A stretch of 64,000 nucleotides of DNA from Alphaproteobacteria bacterium (GTDB taxonomy: Bacteria; Pseudomonadota; Alphaproteobacteria; Micropepsales; Micropepsaceae): positions 62,001 to 126,000 of the forward strand of contig JAFAWQ010000026.1 of assembly GCA_019241645.1 (NCBI GenBank), read 5' to 3'. Under the pieces are notes generated by a model. It was not told the origin of the DNA. It did not search any database and saw only the letters and a program-made list of their open reading frames with translations. The position numbers were made by a program, and so were the translations under genes. This document shows, in pieces, positions 26,591 through 35,632 of this stretch; the stretch's first letter is position 1, and every line of letters starts with the position of its first letter.

Positions 26591-28755
26591 TGCCTGACCT
26601 GCTGCTTGAATTGTTCAGCGAGGAAATTCCTGCACGGATGCAGGCGCAAGCCGGCAAGGATCTGGAGCGGCTGGTGGTCGGCGCGCTGTCCGATCGCGGG
26701 CTGCTGTTCGAGGCAGCGAAATCGTTTGCGGGCCCACGGCGGCTGACCTTGGCGATTGCCGGACTGCCGGCAAAGCAGCCAGATGTGAGCGAAGAACTAA
26801 AAGGCCCGAAGGTCGACGCACCGCAGGCCGCGCTGGATGGCTTCCTGCGCAAAACGGGCCTCACGAAAGAACAGCTCAAAATCGAGAAGACGCCGAAGGG
26901 CGACGTTTACATCGGTGTCATTGAGCGCGCGGGCAGGGCGACGGCCGAGGTGCTGGCAGAAATTCTCCCCGAGTCATTTGCCAAGCTGCCGTGGCCGAAA
27001 TCGATGCGCTTCCCGGGCAGCGCCGTGCGCTGGGTGCGGCCGCTGCACGGCATCGTCTGCACCTTCGATGGCGAGGTGGTGCCGTTCGAATTCGCCGGCA
27101 TAACCAGCGGCAACATTACCTGTGGTCACCGGTTTCTTTCACAAGGGCCGATCGAAGTCCGCCGCTTCGAAGATTACGCGGAAAAATTGCGCAAGGCGCA
27201 CGTTATTCTCGATCCGGCGGAGCGCAAGGAAATCATCCTGCACGACGCCCGAAACCGCGCCTTCGCGCAGAAGCTGGCGCTGGTGGAAGATGCCGGCCTG
27301 CTGGACGAGGTTGTCGGGCTGGCGGAATGGCCGGTGGTGTTGATTGGCAGCATCGAAGACGAATTCATGGAGCTGCCGCCGGAAATCCTGCAGACCTCCA
27401 TGCGCACGCATCAGAAGTATTTCGCACTGAAGGAACTGCGCGGCGACAAGCTGGCCAATCGCTTTGCGCTTGTGGCGAACATGATCGCGGAGGATGGCGG
27501 CAAAGAGATCGTCGCCGGCAACGAGCGGGTGCTCCGCGCACGCCTATCCGACGCGAAGTTCTTCTGGGGTCAGGATCGCAAGCGCACCCTGGAATCGCGT
27601 GTCGATGACCTGAAGAACATCGTCTTCCACGCCAAGCTCGGCACGCAGTACGAACGGGTCGAGCGGATCGAAGCATTGGCTGGCGAGGTTGCCGAGAGGA
27701 TCGGTGCTGATGTGGAGAAGGCGAGACGGGCTGCGCGGCTGTGCAAGGCCGATCTGACAACCGGCGTGGTCGGCGAGTTCCCCGAGCTGCAAGGGGTGAT
27801 GGGCCGCTACTACGCGCTGCATGATGGCGAAGATGCCGATGTCGCCGATGCCATCCGCGATCACTACAAGCCGCTCGGCCCCAACGACGCTGTTCCGACC
27901 AACAAGGTCTCAATCGCCGTCGCCCTGACGGACAAGCTGGATCAGCTTTTGGGCTTTTTTTCCATCGATGAAAGCCCAACTGGGTCGAGTGATCCTTTTG
28001 CCCTTAGGCGTGCAGCGTTAGGTTCGATACGGTGCATTTTGGACAACGCGCTTCCACTTCAGCTGTACGAAACTTTGTCGGTAGGAAACGCACGCTGGCT
28101 GAACGGTCCCAACTTCGTCAAATTTGCGAAGGAGTATACAGGCGGGAAGGCGGGAAACGGAGTGGGCATTCTGATCGCGCCCAGAACTGAAGAGCAACCA
28201 GAATGGTTGAACAAATGGGACGTGAACCCGCGCGAAGTCCTGACCTTTTTAGCAGACCGTCTCAAAGTCGCGCTGCGGGAGAAGGGGACGCGGCACGATC
28301 TGATCGATGCGGTGTTCAGCCTCGGCAACGAAGACGATCTGGTGCGGCTGGTGGCGCGGGTGGAGGCGCTGCAGGCCTTCCTGAAAACCGATGACGGCGC
28401 CAATCTGCTCGTCGCCTATCGCCGCGCGGCAAACATCCTTCGTGACGAAGAGAAGCGCGACAAAATCAGCTACGACGGCGAGCCGGACCGCGAATTGCTA
28501 TCGGCGCCGGAAGAGAAATCGCTGTTAGTGGAGCTCAGTACCGCTTCCGAATTCATCCGCGCGGAAGTCGAGCGCGAGCGTTTTGCCGAAGCGATGGGTG
28601 TCATGGCGCGGCTGCGCAAGCCGGTGGATGCCTTCTTTGACAAGGTGACGGTGAACGACAAGAATCCGGAGTTGCGCAAGAACCGCCTGCTGCTGCTCTC
28701 GCGCCTCCGCGCCACGCTGCACCTGGTGGCCGATTTCTCGAAAATCGAGGGCTAA
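26590..28755 (+). CDS. glyS: Glycyl-tRNA synthetase beta subunit
   Basis: tRNA-binding and accessory subunit, 721 residues from the ATG at 26590. PDLLLELFSEEIPARMQ is the standard N-terminus; EVVPFEFAGITSGNITCGHR, QTSMRTHQKYF and DPFALRRAALGSIR are family blocks. The C-terminus has the anticodon-binding helical region (FFDKVTVNDKNPELRKNRLLLLSRL). A patch at about 27950-28270 uses codons quite unlike the flanking parts (many TTG, CTT, AGG, GGA, ATA) although the frame stays open. Confidence 0.95.
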   Translation: MPDLLLELFSEEIPARMQAQAGKDLERLVVGALSDRGLLFEAAKSFAGPRRLTLAIAGLPAKQPDVSEELKGPKVDAPQAALDGFLRKTGLTKEQLKIEKTPKGDVYIGVIERAGRATAEVLAEILPESFAKLPWPKSMRFPGSAVRWVRPLHGIVCTFDGEVVPFEFAGITSGNITCGHRFLSQGPIEVRRFEDYAEKLRKAHVILDPAERKEIILHDARNRAFAQKLALVEDAGLLDEVVGLAEWPVVLIGSIEDEFMELPPEILQTSMRTHQKYFALKELRGDKLANRFALVANMIAEDGGKEIVAGNERVLRARLSDAKFFWGQDRKRTLESRVDDLKNIVFHAKLGTQYERVERIEALAGEVAERIGADVEKARRAARLCKADLTTGVVGEFPELQGVMGRYYALHDGEDADVADAIRDHYKPLGPNDAVPTNKVSIAVALTDKLDQLLGFFSIDESPTGSSDPFALRRAALGSIRCILDNALPLQLYETLSVGNARWLNGPNFVKFAKEYTGGKAGNGVGILIAPRTEEQPEWLNKWDVNPREVLTFLADRLKVALREKGTRHDLIDAVFSLGNEDDLVRLVARVEALQAFLKTDDGANLLVAYRRAANILRDEEKRDKISYDGEPDRELLSAPEEKSLLVELSTASEFIRAEVERERFAEAMGVMARLRKPVDAFFDKVTVNDKNPELRKNRLLLLSRLRATLHLVADFSKIEG

Positions 28756-29036
28756 CCCGTCCGCTCTGTCGTCGGGTCGATCATCCGTTTCACTTCGCTG
28801 ATCTTCGTCGCCGGAAAACCGCTGATCTGGGCATGCCGTTGAATGGTTGCCTCATCCTTGGCGAGATAAACGCAGAACGTCTTGTCGTTCGCCACGAAGC
28901 TTTCCTGCCATTGAATGTCCGGCCCGATCTCGCGCAGCGCCTCATTGGATTTTGCCGCGGCCCCTTTCATCTGCTCCCGTTCAAGCGTGCCAACGGCCGG
29001 AATATCGCGTTCGATGATAAATTTGCGTAATGCCAT
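28752..29036 (-). CDS. DUF4242 domain protein (94 aa)
   Basis: A 94-residue protein starting MALRKFIIERDIPAVGTLER, with CVYLAKDEATIQRHAQISGFPATKI near the end. This is the DUF4242 family, ferredoxin-like small proteins of which one actinobacterial member binds nickel. His and Cys that could bind metal are present. A GGAGA ribosome binding site precedes the ATG. The stop overlaps that of the convergent glyS by four bases. Confidence 0.8.
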   Translation of the reverse strand: MALRKFIIERDIPAVGTLEREQMKGAAAKSNEALREIGPDIQWQESFVANDKTFCVYLAKDEATIQRHAQISGFPATKISEVKRMIDPTTERTG

Positions 29037-29208
29037 GATGGTTCTCCAAAGGTGAGGGCCACACCTAAGGCCAGCTTATCGCCTAACAAGGGGCGAAACT
29101 ATTCCATCGGACCAGCCCTGCCGGAAACGCAGGTCGCATCGGTCGAAAGCTGTCCGGCGCCGGTTGAAGCAGGGGAACGAAGCAGGTAAACGGCGGCCCT
29201 GCCGGTTT

Positions 29209-29285
29209 CGGGGCGTAGCGCAGTCTGGTAGCGCATCTGCTTTGGGAGCAGAGGGTCGCGTGTTCAAATCACGCCGCCCCGACCA
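29209..29285 (+). tRNA. tRNA-Pro (anticodon TGG)
   Basis: 77 bases. Acceptor arms CGGGGCG (29209-29215) and CGCCCCG (29275-29281) pair fully, the anticodon loop TTTGGGA carries TGG, the T loop TTCAAAT is standard, and the 3' CCA is encoded. Confidence 0.95.
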
Positions 29286-29308
29286 TCCGGCGAACGGAGA
29301 GAAACGGC

Positions 29309-29614
29309 ATGCGCGCGCGTATTTACAAACCGGCAAAGAACGCCATGCAGTCCGGCAAAGGCAATACCCGACAATGGGTGCTGGAATACGAGTTAACGGC
29401 GCCGCGTCACCCTGATCCGCTGATGGGGTGGGCAAGCACTGAAGATACCTTGTCGCAAGTGCAGCTCGGCTTCGAGACGAAGGAGCAGGCGGTTGCCTAT
29501 GCTGAAAAGCAGGGCATCGATTACCAGTTGTTCGAGCCGGCGCCGGCGGCGCAAAAGCCAAAAGCGTACGCGGACAATTTCCGGTACGACCGCAAAGTGC
29601 CTTGGACGCATTAG
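29309..29614 (+). CDS. NDUFS4-like complex I accessory subunit
   Basis: A 101-residue protein of the ETC complex I subunit conserved region family, homologous to the mitochondrial 18-kDa NDUFS4 subunit found in alphaproteobacterial NADH:quinone oxidoreductase. Family features are MRARIYKPAKNAMQSGKGNT, WVLEYE, WASTEDT, QVQLGFETKEQAVAYAEKQG and the end PKAYADNFRYDRKVPWTH. It lies between two tRNA genes, and the last base of its stop codon is the first base of tRNA-Arg. Confidence 0.93.
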   Translation: MRARIYKPAKNAMQSGKGNTRQWVLEYELTAPRHPDPLMGWASTEDTLSQVQLGFETKEQAVAYAEKQGIDYQLFEPAPAAQKPKAYADNFRYDRKVPWTH

Positions 29615-29689
29615 GCCCCGTAGCTCAATGGATAGAGCACCAGCCTTCTAAGCTGCGATATGGAGGTTCGATTCCTCCCGGGGCCGCCA
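29614..29689 (+). tRNA. tRNA-Arg (anticodon TCT)
   Basis: 76 bases including encoded CCA. Acceptor arms GGCCCCG (29614-29620) and CGGGGCC (29679-29685), anticodon loop CTTCTAA with TCT, T arm GGAGG-TTCGATT-CCTCC. The first base is shared with the TAG stop of the upstream complex I gene. The exopolysaccharide locus begins about 40 bases downstream. Confidence 0.95.
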
Positions 29690-29730
29690 ACATCTCGCGT
29701 TTTTTCCAATCAGGGGCGAGGCGATGCCTG

Positions 29731-30432
29731 TCACCGGCTGCCGCGTGCCGCCAGCACGCGGGGGACGGTCAGCAGCAATATCTTGAGGTCGAGCATGGCG
29801 GACCATCGCGCCGCATATTCCGCATCGAGTTGGACGCGCTGTTCGTAGGTTGTGTCGCTGCGGCCGCTCACCTGCCAAAGACCGGTGATGCCGGGCAGAC
29901 AACCGAGATAATCTGGCAAGTGGCGTCCGTATTTGGGCAATTCCGCAGGCGTAACGGGGCGTGGTCCGACCCAGCTCATTTCGCCCCTTAGGATATTCCA
30001 CATCTGCGGAAGTTCATCGAGGCTTGTCTTGCGCAGAAAACGGCCAAGCCGGGTGACGCGAGGATCCTTGCGCAATTTGAAGTGGTCATTCCACTCGTCT
30101 CGCAAGACCGGACTCCTCTCCAAAAGCCTTTCCAGCGATTCTTCGGCGCCGCGATGCATCGTGCGAAATTTGTAGCACTGGAATATCCGGCCGCCGCGTC
30201 CAACGCGAACATGCCGGTAGATAGGGTTGCCGCCGTCCAGCGCGATGGCAGCGGCGATAACGGGGGCAGAGATCATGGCGGCAGGAAGCAGCGCCAATGT
30301 CACGACGAGATCGAAGCACCTTTTGTATACCAAGGCTGATCGAGCGCGGACCCTGGACCGGACAAAATCGGCGGCAAGTGTCTCGTCGCCTCCCTCGCGA
30401 TCGACAACGGTAATGGGAGAATCAAAGTTCAT
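29731..30432 (-). CDS. Initiating undecaprenyl-phosphate sugar phosphotransferase
   Basis: Phosphoglycosyl transferase of the bacterial sugar transferase family that loads the first sugar onto undecaprenyl phosphate. From the ATG at 30432 (GGAGG ahead, ATGA overlap with the previous gene) it is 233 residues. A membrane re-entrant helix (LVVTLALLPAAMISAPVIAAAIAL) is followed by PIYRHVRVGRGGRIFQCYKFRTM, then LRKTSLDELPQMWNILRGEMSWVGPRP and PGITGLWQVSGRS, all signature blocks. It lacks the long N-terminal membrane region of WbaP. It starts the polysaccharide assembly encoded around it. Confidence 0.93.
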   Translation of the reverse strand: MNFDSPITVVDREGGDETLAADFVRSRVRARSALVYKRCFDLVVTLALLPAAMISAPVIAAAIALDGGNPIYRHVRVGRGGRIFQCYKFRTMHRGAEESLERLLERSPVLRDEWNDHFKLRKDPRVTRLGRFLRKTSLDELPQMWNILRGEMSWVGPRPVTPAELPKYGRHLPDYLGCLPGITGLWQVSGRSDTTYEQRVQLDAEYAARWSAMLDLKILLLTVPRVLAARGSR

Positions 30433-31988
30433 GCCCGCCCTCCGATCGCGCCGCAAAGCTCGTTCGGTGGCCGATGCGTCTGCTTCTGAGATCGGCACAT
30501 TCGAGCGTAGTCCGACGCCATGCCGTCCAGCATGCCGAGCGTATCCTGCATGCGGGGAGCATTCGGAAACACTGGTGTAGATCGCGCCGGCAGATTGGCG
30601 ATGGCTGAAGGCAATGCGTGGACATCGCAGACGCTTGCCTGCTGCGACTCGATAAGATCACCGAAGGGTCCGGTTGCGTCGGCGCCGAGGAAGAGCGCTG
30701 GCACGCCGGCAGCGACGGCTTCCGCCGTCACGCCGGAACAGAATGAAACGACCGCGCTCATACGCGGAAGAAGAACCCAAAGGGGCAGCCTGGATGCTTC
30801 CTCGATGCGGATGTTCGGCCGCCGCAACGCCAAAAGCTCGGCATACATTTGATCGTCCGCCTCGCGTGCCGCGGGATGGCGCCGGATCCACCAGCGCCAG
30901 GAGGGCGGGCTGTCTGCGATCTCCTCCGCGAGCTGGCGCCAAACGTCTTGTGTGCCTTGCACCGTCTGCAGTGCGACCAGAATGTCGCGATCATAGCAAC
31001 CGCCAACACCCGATTGCGCAAAACGCTCATCCCAGTCCGCAACGCTCGGCCCGTTATTGTGGGATCGCGCCGCGAGCCGTGGGTGTCCACCATGAACGGC
31101 GCGATGCCATCGGCTGGAGCGCGCCCAGGATTGAGTGTGAGCAGCCTCTTCGGCCGTCCAAGTCCAGAAAATCGCGGGGAGGCACTTGTAGCCGGTCTGG
31201 GGCAGCGCGCGCCACGTATATGCCTTGTGCCGTCCGCCTTGTGGGCAATGTTGGAGATCCACGGAGAGAATCCCGCGCCGGCGGCAGGCGAGAAGGAAAG
31301 CTGGTGCCAGTCCGGCGTACCATGTGGTGACGAACGCTGTCCGCGGCTGCACCTTGTCCAGCACGCGCTCGAAGACAGTGGCGGTCGCGCGAACGATATT
31401 GGCGCGCCACGAAAGCCTGGACTGAGAAAAAGAGGGTGCTGCGATGCCATTCCGGTCGAGAAACGCTTGCACTTCTGGCAGGGCCTGAACTGCTATTGAA
31501 CGGCCGCAAAATGGCGCAAGCGCGTGCCCCACAGCATCCACCGTGTTGGCGGGAAAGGTGTCGCGGTGCCACGGCATGTGGCGCAGGTCGCCGGGTTGCA
31601 TGAGAAAACATGGGCGGCCCTTTTTCTCAATCGTCGCGATCAACGGCTCGCTGTAGCGGTCCTGCCACGCACCGTCGATGCAATCGAGCGAGACACCGTC
31701 GCCCAGGAAGATCGCATCGGCTTTCCTGGGCCACTGCCTGTGATGCCGAAGATCGTTGCGGCGTCTCCAGATATTCGTCGCTGGAACACACGCATGCTGC
31801 AGCGCCCTGCGCACACGGCCGATAGCCAGAGCGGTCGTGCCGGCATTCTGCCAATACATGTCGAGGTAGAGATCCATGCGGGCGATCGGCCAGATTTCGA
31901 GATCGCCGCAGCGCCAATCCGCGACCGGAAAACGCTGCTCGATTTCCTCGACGCAAGCGAGATAATGCTGGTGGAAGCCGACTTTCAT
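30429..31988 (-). CDS. Putative GT-B-fold glycosyltransferase of the polysaccharide locus
   Basis: A 519-residue soluble protein. I do not recognise the exact family. The C-terminal half resembles GT-B glycosyltransferases or capsule synthesis proteins: WIRRHPAARE, RLPLWVLLPRMSAVVSFCSGVTAEAVAAGVPALFLG has the layout of a nucleotide-sugar binding Rossmann half with the 'E.A..G.P....' signature. The N-terminal half includes TAFVTTWYAGLAPAFLLACRRRGI, another Rossmann-like segment. It lies between the initiating transferase and a nucleotidyltransferase gene, overlapping both by four bases, so all three are one operon. Confidence 0.65.
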   Translation of the reverse strand: MKVGFHQHYLACVEEIEQRFPVADWRCGDLEIWPIARMDLYLDMYWQNAGTTALAIGRVRRALQHACVPATNIWRRRNDLRHHRQWPRKADAIFLGDGVSLDCIDGAWQDRYSEPLIATIEKKGRPCFLMQPGDLRHMPWHRDTFPANTVDAVGHALAPFCGRSIAVQALPEVQAFLDRNGIAAPSFSQSRLSWRANIVRATATVFERVLDKVQPRTAFVTTWYAGLAPAFLLACRRRGILSVDLQHCPQGGRHKAYTWRALPQTGYKCLPAIFWTWTAEEAAHTQSWARSSRWHRAVHGGHPRLAARSHNNGPSVADWDERFAQSGVGGCYDRDILVALQTVQGTQDVWRQLAEEIADSPPSWRWWIRRHPAAREADDQMYAELLALRRPNIRIEEASRLPLWVLLPRMSAVVSFCSGVTAEAVAAGVPALFLGADATGPFGDLIESQQASVCDVHALPSAIANLPARSTPVFPNAPRMQDTLGMLDGMASDYARMCRSQKQTHRPPNELCGAIGGRA

Positions 31989-32971
31989 CTCTCAGCGATC
32001 GCCTCCATGCGCACCTTCCATGCGGCTTCGATGCGAAGTCGCATGTCATCCCAAAGGCTGTGGGATTCCAGCGTCGAGCGCGTCCAGGCACCCTTCAGGC
32101 GGCCGGTATTGTTGAAGCGGTGAATCTTGCGGCGTGCCTCGAACGATTCGATGGAGCGTCCCAACGGCGAGTCCAGAACCCCCTCGGCCAACCGCTTCAA
32201 ACCGGGAGCGAAAGGCACGCACGCATCGGTGTTTTCTGGCGCCCCCTCCGCGTTGGGCAGATGGATGTTCGTCCAGGCGTTCATTCGCCGCACGGCCTCG
32301 TATTGCGCCAGGCCGTAGAGCGGAATCATCTGACACAACTCTTGCGCATCGTAGAGCGATTGACGATTCAGCTTTCCTTGCGCGGCGGACAAGAACATGT
32401 TCGGGCAAAACAGCCCGTTGCCGAAATTTTTGTTTGCGAGCGCGAAAACGCGGCAAAGTGCTCGCGTTCTCCACATCGTTCCGGCATCCGTAAGCAGGAG
32501 GAAATCGATGTCGGCGCCGGCTGAAAAATTACCGGCTGCGAGCGAGCCCGTCAGCGCCACCATGCGAACATTGGGAAGGTTAGCGAGAAACCGAGCCATT
32601 CGCAGCGCGGTTGGCCGTTGCTGGGCCGACATCTTGGTTCGTGCATGCCGGATGGGGAAAAGATCGCCCCGGCCGCGCAACGCGAAGTACAAGCCATCGG
32701 AATCGAGGTAGTTCCTGCGCAAAAGTCCGGTGGCAATTCGGACCGCAACTTCGTCTTGAGAGGCGGTGCGTCCGTGGAGATACCGGTGAATCTCCGAGGC
32801 GGTGAGCGGAAATTGGAATATATCGCGATATGCAAGCGTCGAGTAAATTGCACGCTCCAGGGAGTGGAGCGTTGACGCGCGGCCGTGGCCGACTGATGGG
32901 GAGCGAACCGGTTCGAACGATGCTACCGTTTGATCGGTGCAGTGGGCCAGAACCGGACGAACAGGAGCCAT
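31985..32971 (-). CDS. Nucleotidyltransferase-fold protein of the polysaccharide locus
   Basis: A 328-residue protein with a pol-beta-type nucleotidyltransferase core: VALTGSLAAGNFSAGADIDFLLLT holds the GS motif and the DxD metal pair. The N-terminal segment (SLERAIYSTLAYRDIFQFPLTASEIHRYLHG) looks like a winged-helix module. Such proteins recur in exopolysaccharide loci with radical SAM genes, with no proven function that I know. The only ATG in frame is at 32971, in the palindrome CCATGG that also starts the divergent radical SAM gene, so the two starts overlap. Confidence 0.7.
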   Translation of the reverse strand: MAPVRPVLAHCTDQTVASFEPVRSPSVGHGRASTLHSLERAIYSTLAYRDIFQFPLTASEIHRYLHGRTASQDEVAVRIATGLLRRNYLDSDGLYFALRGRGDLFPIRHARTKMSAQQRPTALRMARFLANLPNVRMVALTGSLAAGNFSAGADIDFLLLTDAGTMWRTRALCRVFALANKNFGNGLFCPNMFLSAAQGKLNRQSLYDAQELCQMIPLYGLAQYEAVRRMNAWTNIHLPNAEGAPENTDACVPFAPGLKRLAEGVLDSPLGRSIESFEARRKIHRFNNTGRLKGAWTRSTLESHSLWDDMRLRIEAAWKVRMEAIAER

Positions 32972-34382
32972 GGTGCTAACCCGTCACAAGGTCGTATTGT
33001 ACAACCCTGCAGCGGTATTTCACACGATGCCGCTCGGGTTGCTGGCGATCGGCTCCAATCTCGACCGCAATCGCTTCGAAGTTCGCATCGTCGATGCGCG
33101 CATCGAACCCGATCCGCTTGCGGCCACACTGGCTGCGTGCGAGGGCGCGATATGCTTTGGCGTCACGCTGCTTACCGGTCGGCCGCTTGGCGACGGCCTG
33201 AATGTTCTTCGCGCGGTGAAGAAAACCTATCCCGACATTGTAACGATCGTGGGCGGTTGGCACCCCTCGCTGTTTCCAGCAGAAATGCTGGACGAAGCCA
33301 GCATCGACATCGCGGTGTTCGGGCAGGGAGAGCGCGGCTTCGCGGAAATCGTCGAATGCATCTCCGGCGGCAATTCGCCCGAGGATATTCCCGGGACTGT
33401 TTGGCGCGGGGAAGGCAGCGTCATAAAAGGCACGCCGCGTCGGCTTGAGAGCCTGGACGCGTTTGCGCCGCCCGATTTCGATCTCATCCCGGTCGAACGT
33501 TATTTCGAACTGAAGGGGCGGCGGCAACTGGACTACATCACCTCGATAGGGTGCAACTTCCGCTGCGCCTTCTGCGCCGATCCTTTTGTGTACGGCCGCG
33601 ACTGGAAATCCGTATCGACCGAGCGGCTTGGCAGTGAAATCGACATGCTGTGGCGGCGGCACAGATTCACTGATCTGAACTTCCAGGATGAAACCTACTT
33701 CACGCATCGCCACCGTGTGGCAGACATCTGCGAGGAGTTCCTGCGGCGCGGACTTGTTTTCACCTGGGCGGGAACCTTGCGGGCCGACCAGGGTGTGCGC
33801 CTGCCGGACAAGATCTGGAAGCTGTGTGTGCGTTCCGGTTTGCGCCGCGTGCTCGTTGGCGTGGAGACCGGATCGCATCGCATGATGAAGCGCATCCTCA
33901 AGGACACGACCATCGACGCGGTTTTGGAGACAGCGGCGAAATGCCGGCAGTTCAATGTCGCAGCGATCTTCTCGTTTATTGTCGGGTTTCCCGACGAGAC
34001 TCCAGACGAGCTGGAATCGACCCTCGGGCTTATCAAGACGCTTAGGGCGATGAGCCCAAGTTTCGAGACCCCGGTATTCTACTACAAGCCCTATCCGGGC
34101 TCCGCGCTGGCGGCGAGCGTTGGCGAAGCAGCACCGAAAACGCTTGAAGACTGGGCGATGTTTGACTACGTGGGCGGCGCCGCCGGCAGCTGGGTGTCGT
34201 CGGCAGTCTATCGCCGCTTGGAGCGGTTCAAATTCTACAACCGCTACGCGTTCTCTCCGGGCCGGAGATTGTCGCAGCCCCTTCGGCGCATTTCGCGTTG
34301 GCGGATCGACAACGATATCTACGCCATGCCGGTGGAGAAGTTTGTCGTCGAACGGTTGCATCCTTCTCCTGCTCTGTCGTGA
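32970..34382 (+). CDS. B12-type radical SAM protein (1 of 4)
   Basis: A 470-residue protein from the ATG at 32970, with AGGAG just ahead. Residues 1-150 form a cobalamin-binding-like Rossmann domain (YNPAAVFHTMPLGLLAIGSN, VGGWHPSLFP, VFGQGERGF) that lacks the DxHxxG His motif, as is common in this group. The radical SAM core follows, with the cluster Cys in GCNFRCAFCAD near 190, then VGVETGSHRMMKRI and SFIVGFPDETPDE. The C-terminal 100 residues are family-specific. It is closest in layout to the protein at 49989-51461. The substrate is unknown; methylation or C-C chemistry on a polysaccharide precursor is an inference from the surroundings. Confidence 0.85.
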   Translation: MVLTRHKVVLYNPAAVFHTMPLGLLAIGSNLDRNRFEVRIVDARIEPDPLAATLAACEGAICFGVTLLTGRPLGDGLNVLRAVKKTYPDIVTIVGGWHPSLFPAEMLDEASIDIAVFGQGERGFAEIVECISGGNSPEDIPGTVWRGEGSVIKGTPRRLESLDAFAPPDFDLIPVERYFELKGRRQLDYITSIGCNFRCAFCADPFVYGRDWKSVSTERLGSEIDMLWRRHRFTDLNFQDETYFTHRHRVADICEEFLRRGLVFTWAGTLRADQGVRLPDKIWKLCVRSGLRRVLVGVETGSHRMMKRILKDTTIDAVLETAAKCRQFNVAAIFSFIVGFPDETPDELESTLGLIKTLRAMSPSFETPVFYYKPYPGSALAASVGEAAPKTLEDWAMFDYVGGAAGSWVSSAVYRRLERFKFYNRYAFSPGRRLSQPLRRISRWRIDNDIYAMPVEKFVVERLHPSPALS

Positions 34383-34384
34383 CA

Positions 34385-35632
34385 TCAACCTGCCGCGCGC
34401 CGGAGCAGCGCTCCCGGCGCTCGTGCGGAGCGTACAGCCACTGGCGTCATGATGTCGTTCCAGCAGCGGGCAAAACGTTCGGGCGACATTTCCCGGCGAA
34501 TGAACTCCTGACCGCGGTGTGCCGCTTCCGACCACACACCGGCATGAGCCGCGGGCTGCAGCAGGAAAGGACTCCATGCTGTCTCTGGTAGGATCAAAGG
34601 ATAGTCGCGAACGGGAAACCCTTCGAATGCCGCATCATTGCCAAGCACCGGGCAGCCCCAGGCCCACGCTTCGGCCACCTTTGTCTTGATCCCACCTCTG
34701 ACCAAGGCCGGTACCAACGCGATGCTGCCGGGACAATAGATGGCGGCGGCATTTTCCACAAAGCCGTGCCAGTGCACGCCAGGCACCTCCGGAGGTCGGC
34801 GACGCTGCCGCCCGTAGATGTGCAATGGGGTCTGCGGCCGCGATGTGCGCCAGAGTAGGATAAGATGATCGATGGCCATTCGATTTTGCAGAAGGTCGTC
34901 ACCGCCGACGAAAACGAAGCGCAATGGCGAGGACGATTTCCACGGTTCCGCCTGCACTGCGAATGCGGGCAGGATGGCGTGCACTTTCACACCGCTTGCC
35001 GTGGGCAAACGTCCGCGCATCTCTACGGCTTCAATAGCGGAAAGCATGATCGTGGCCGACGACCGAGCGACGACATCTGCTTCGATGCGAGGCAGCGCCG
35101 CTGCCTCATGCGCGGTGACGAGGCGGGCAAACGGGCCTTCTGCCAGAAGCCGAAGCAGGCGGGGGAGGGAGTTGCCGATGTGTCCCGCCAAAAGCGGAAG
35201 CCGGTTCCGCGTGAGAAAACTTGCGCGGCGCGACATTAGATCGTCGAAGTCCGTTACGATATGGAGATGCGGCAGCTTTTGTCGCAGCAATGCAAGCAGC
35301 GCGTGGCACCGGACAGTGTCGAGATAGACCGCATCGAAGGCACCTTCGGAAATTTCCTTCGCGAGGCGCTGACATTCCCTGGATGAGGAATATAGAGCGC
35401 ATTGTAGCGGCAGTGGCCGTCGGCGAACTGCGCTTATCAGCCACTTTCCAAATATGGCGCAAATGCCGCGAGCGGCGCCAAGTTCGACGGCCGAACGCAT
35501 ACGAAAGACGGTGACATCGCTCGTCTGTCCGAGCGCACGAAGAATGCTCGCAAAAATCGCAGGCCTGCCGGCAGCCCGCGCAAAGCTGCGCGTGGAAACC
35601 ACGGCAATTCGCGACCTAAAAAAAGCATCCAT
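34385..35632 (-). CDS. Glycosyltransferase family 4-like
   Basis: A 415-residue GT-B glycosyltransferase. The N-terminal half shows an acceptor domain (AVVSTRSFARAAGRPAIFASILRAL, FDAVYLDTVRCHALLAL, TDFDDLMSRRASFL). The donor domain carries LRFVFVGGDDLLQNRMAIDHLI, WHGFVENAAAIYCPGSIALVPALVRGGIKTKVAEAWAWGCPVLG, the classical GT4 end with Glu in KVAEAWAWG. It is convergent with the radical SAM gene, whose stop is 2 bases away. Confidence 0.85.
   Translation of the reverse strand: MDAFFRSRIAVVSTRSFARAAGRPAIFASILRALGQTSDVTVFRMRSAVELGAARGICAIFGKWLISAVRRRPLPLQCALYSSSRECQRLAKEISEGAFDAVYLDTVRCHALLALLRQKLPHLHIVTDFDDLMSRRASFLTRNRLPLLAGHIGNSLPRLLRLLAEGPFARLVTAHEAAALPRIEADVVARSSATIMLSAIEAVEMRGRLPTASGVKVHAILPAFAVQAEPWKSSSPLRFVFVGGDDLLQNRMAIDHLILLWRTSRPQTPLHIYGRQRRRPPEVPGVHWHGFVENAAAIYCPGSIALVPALVRGGIKTKVAEAWAWGCPVLGNDAAFEGFPVRDYPLILPETAWSPFLLQPAAHAGVWSEAAHRGQEFIRREMSPERFARCWNDIMTPVAVRSARAPGALLRRAAG

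Noticed and set aside
29614..29731. Attachment site of an integrated element at tRNA-Arg
   Set aside because: No integrase and no second copy of the tRNA 3' end was found near the other side of the polysaccharide locus, so it is kept only as a possibility in the findings.
32976..34577. A 533-codon minus-strand open frame opposite the first radical SAM gene
   Set aside because: It is exactly antisense to a protein with a clear CxxxCxxC cluster and B12-type domain. Its own translation is rich in Arg and Ala, has no recognisable motif and no ribosome binding site.
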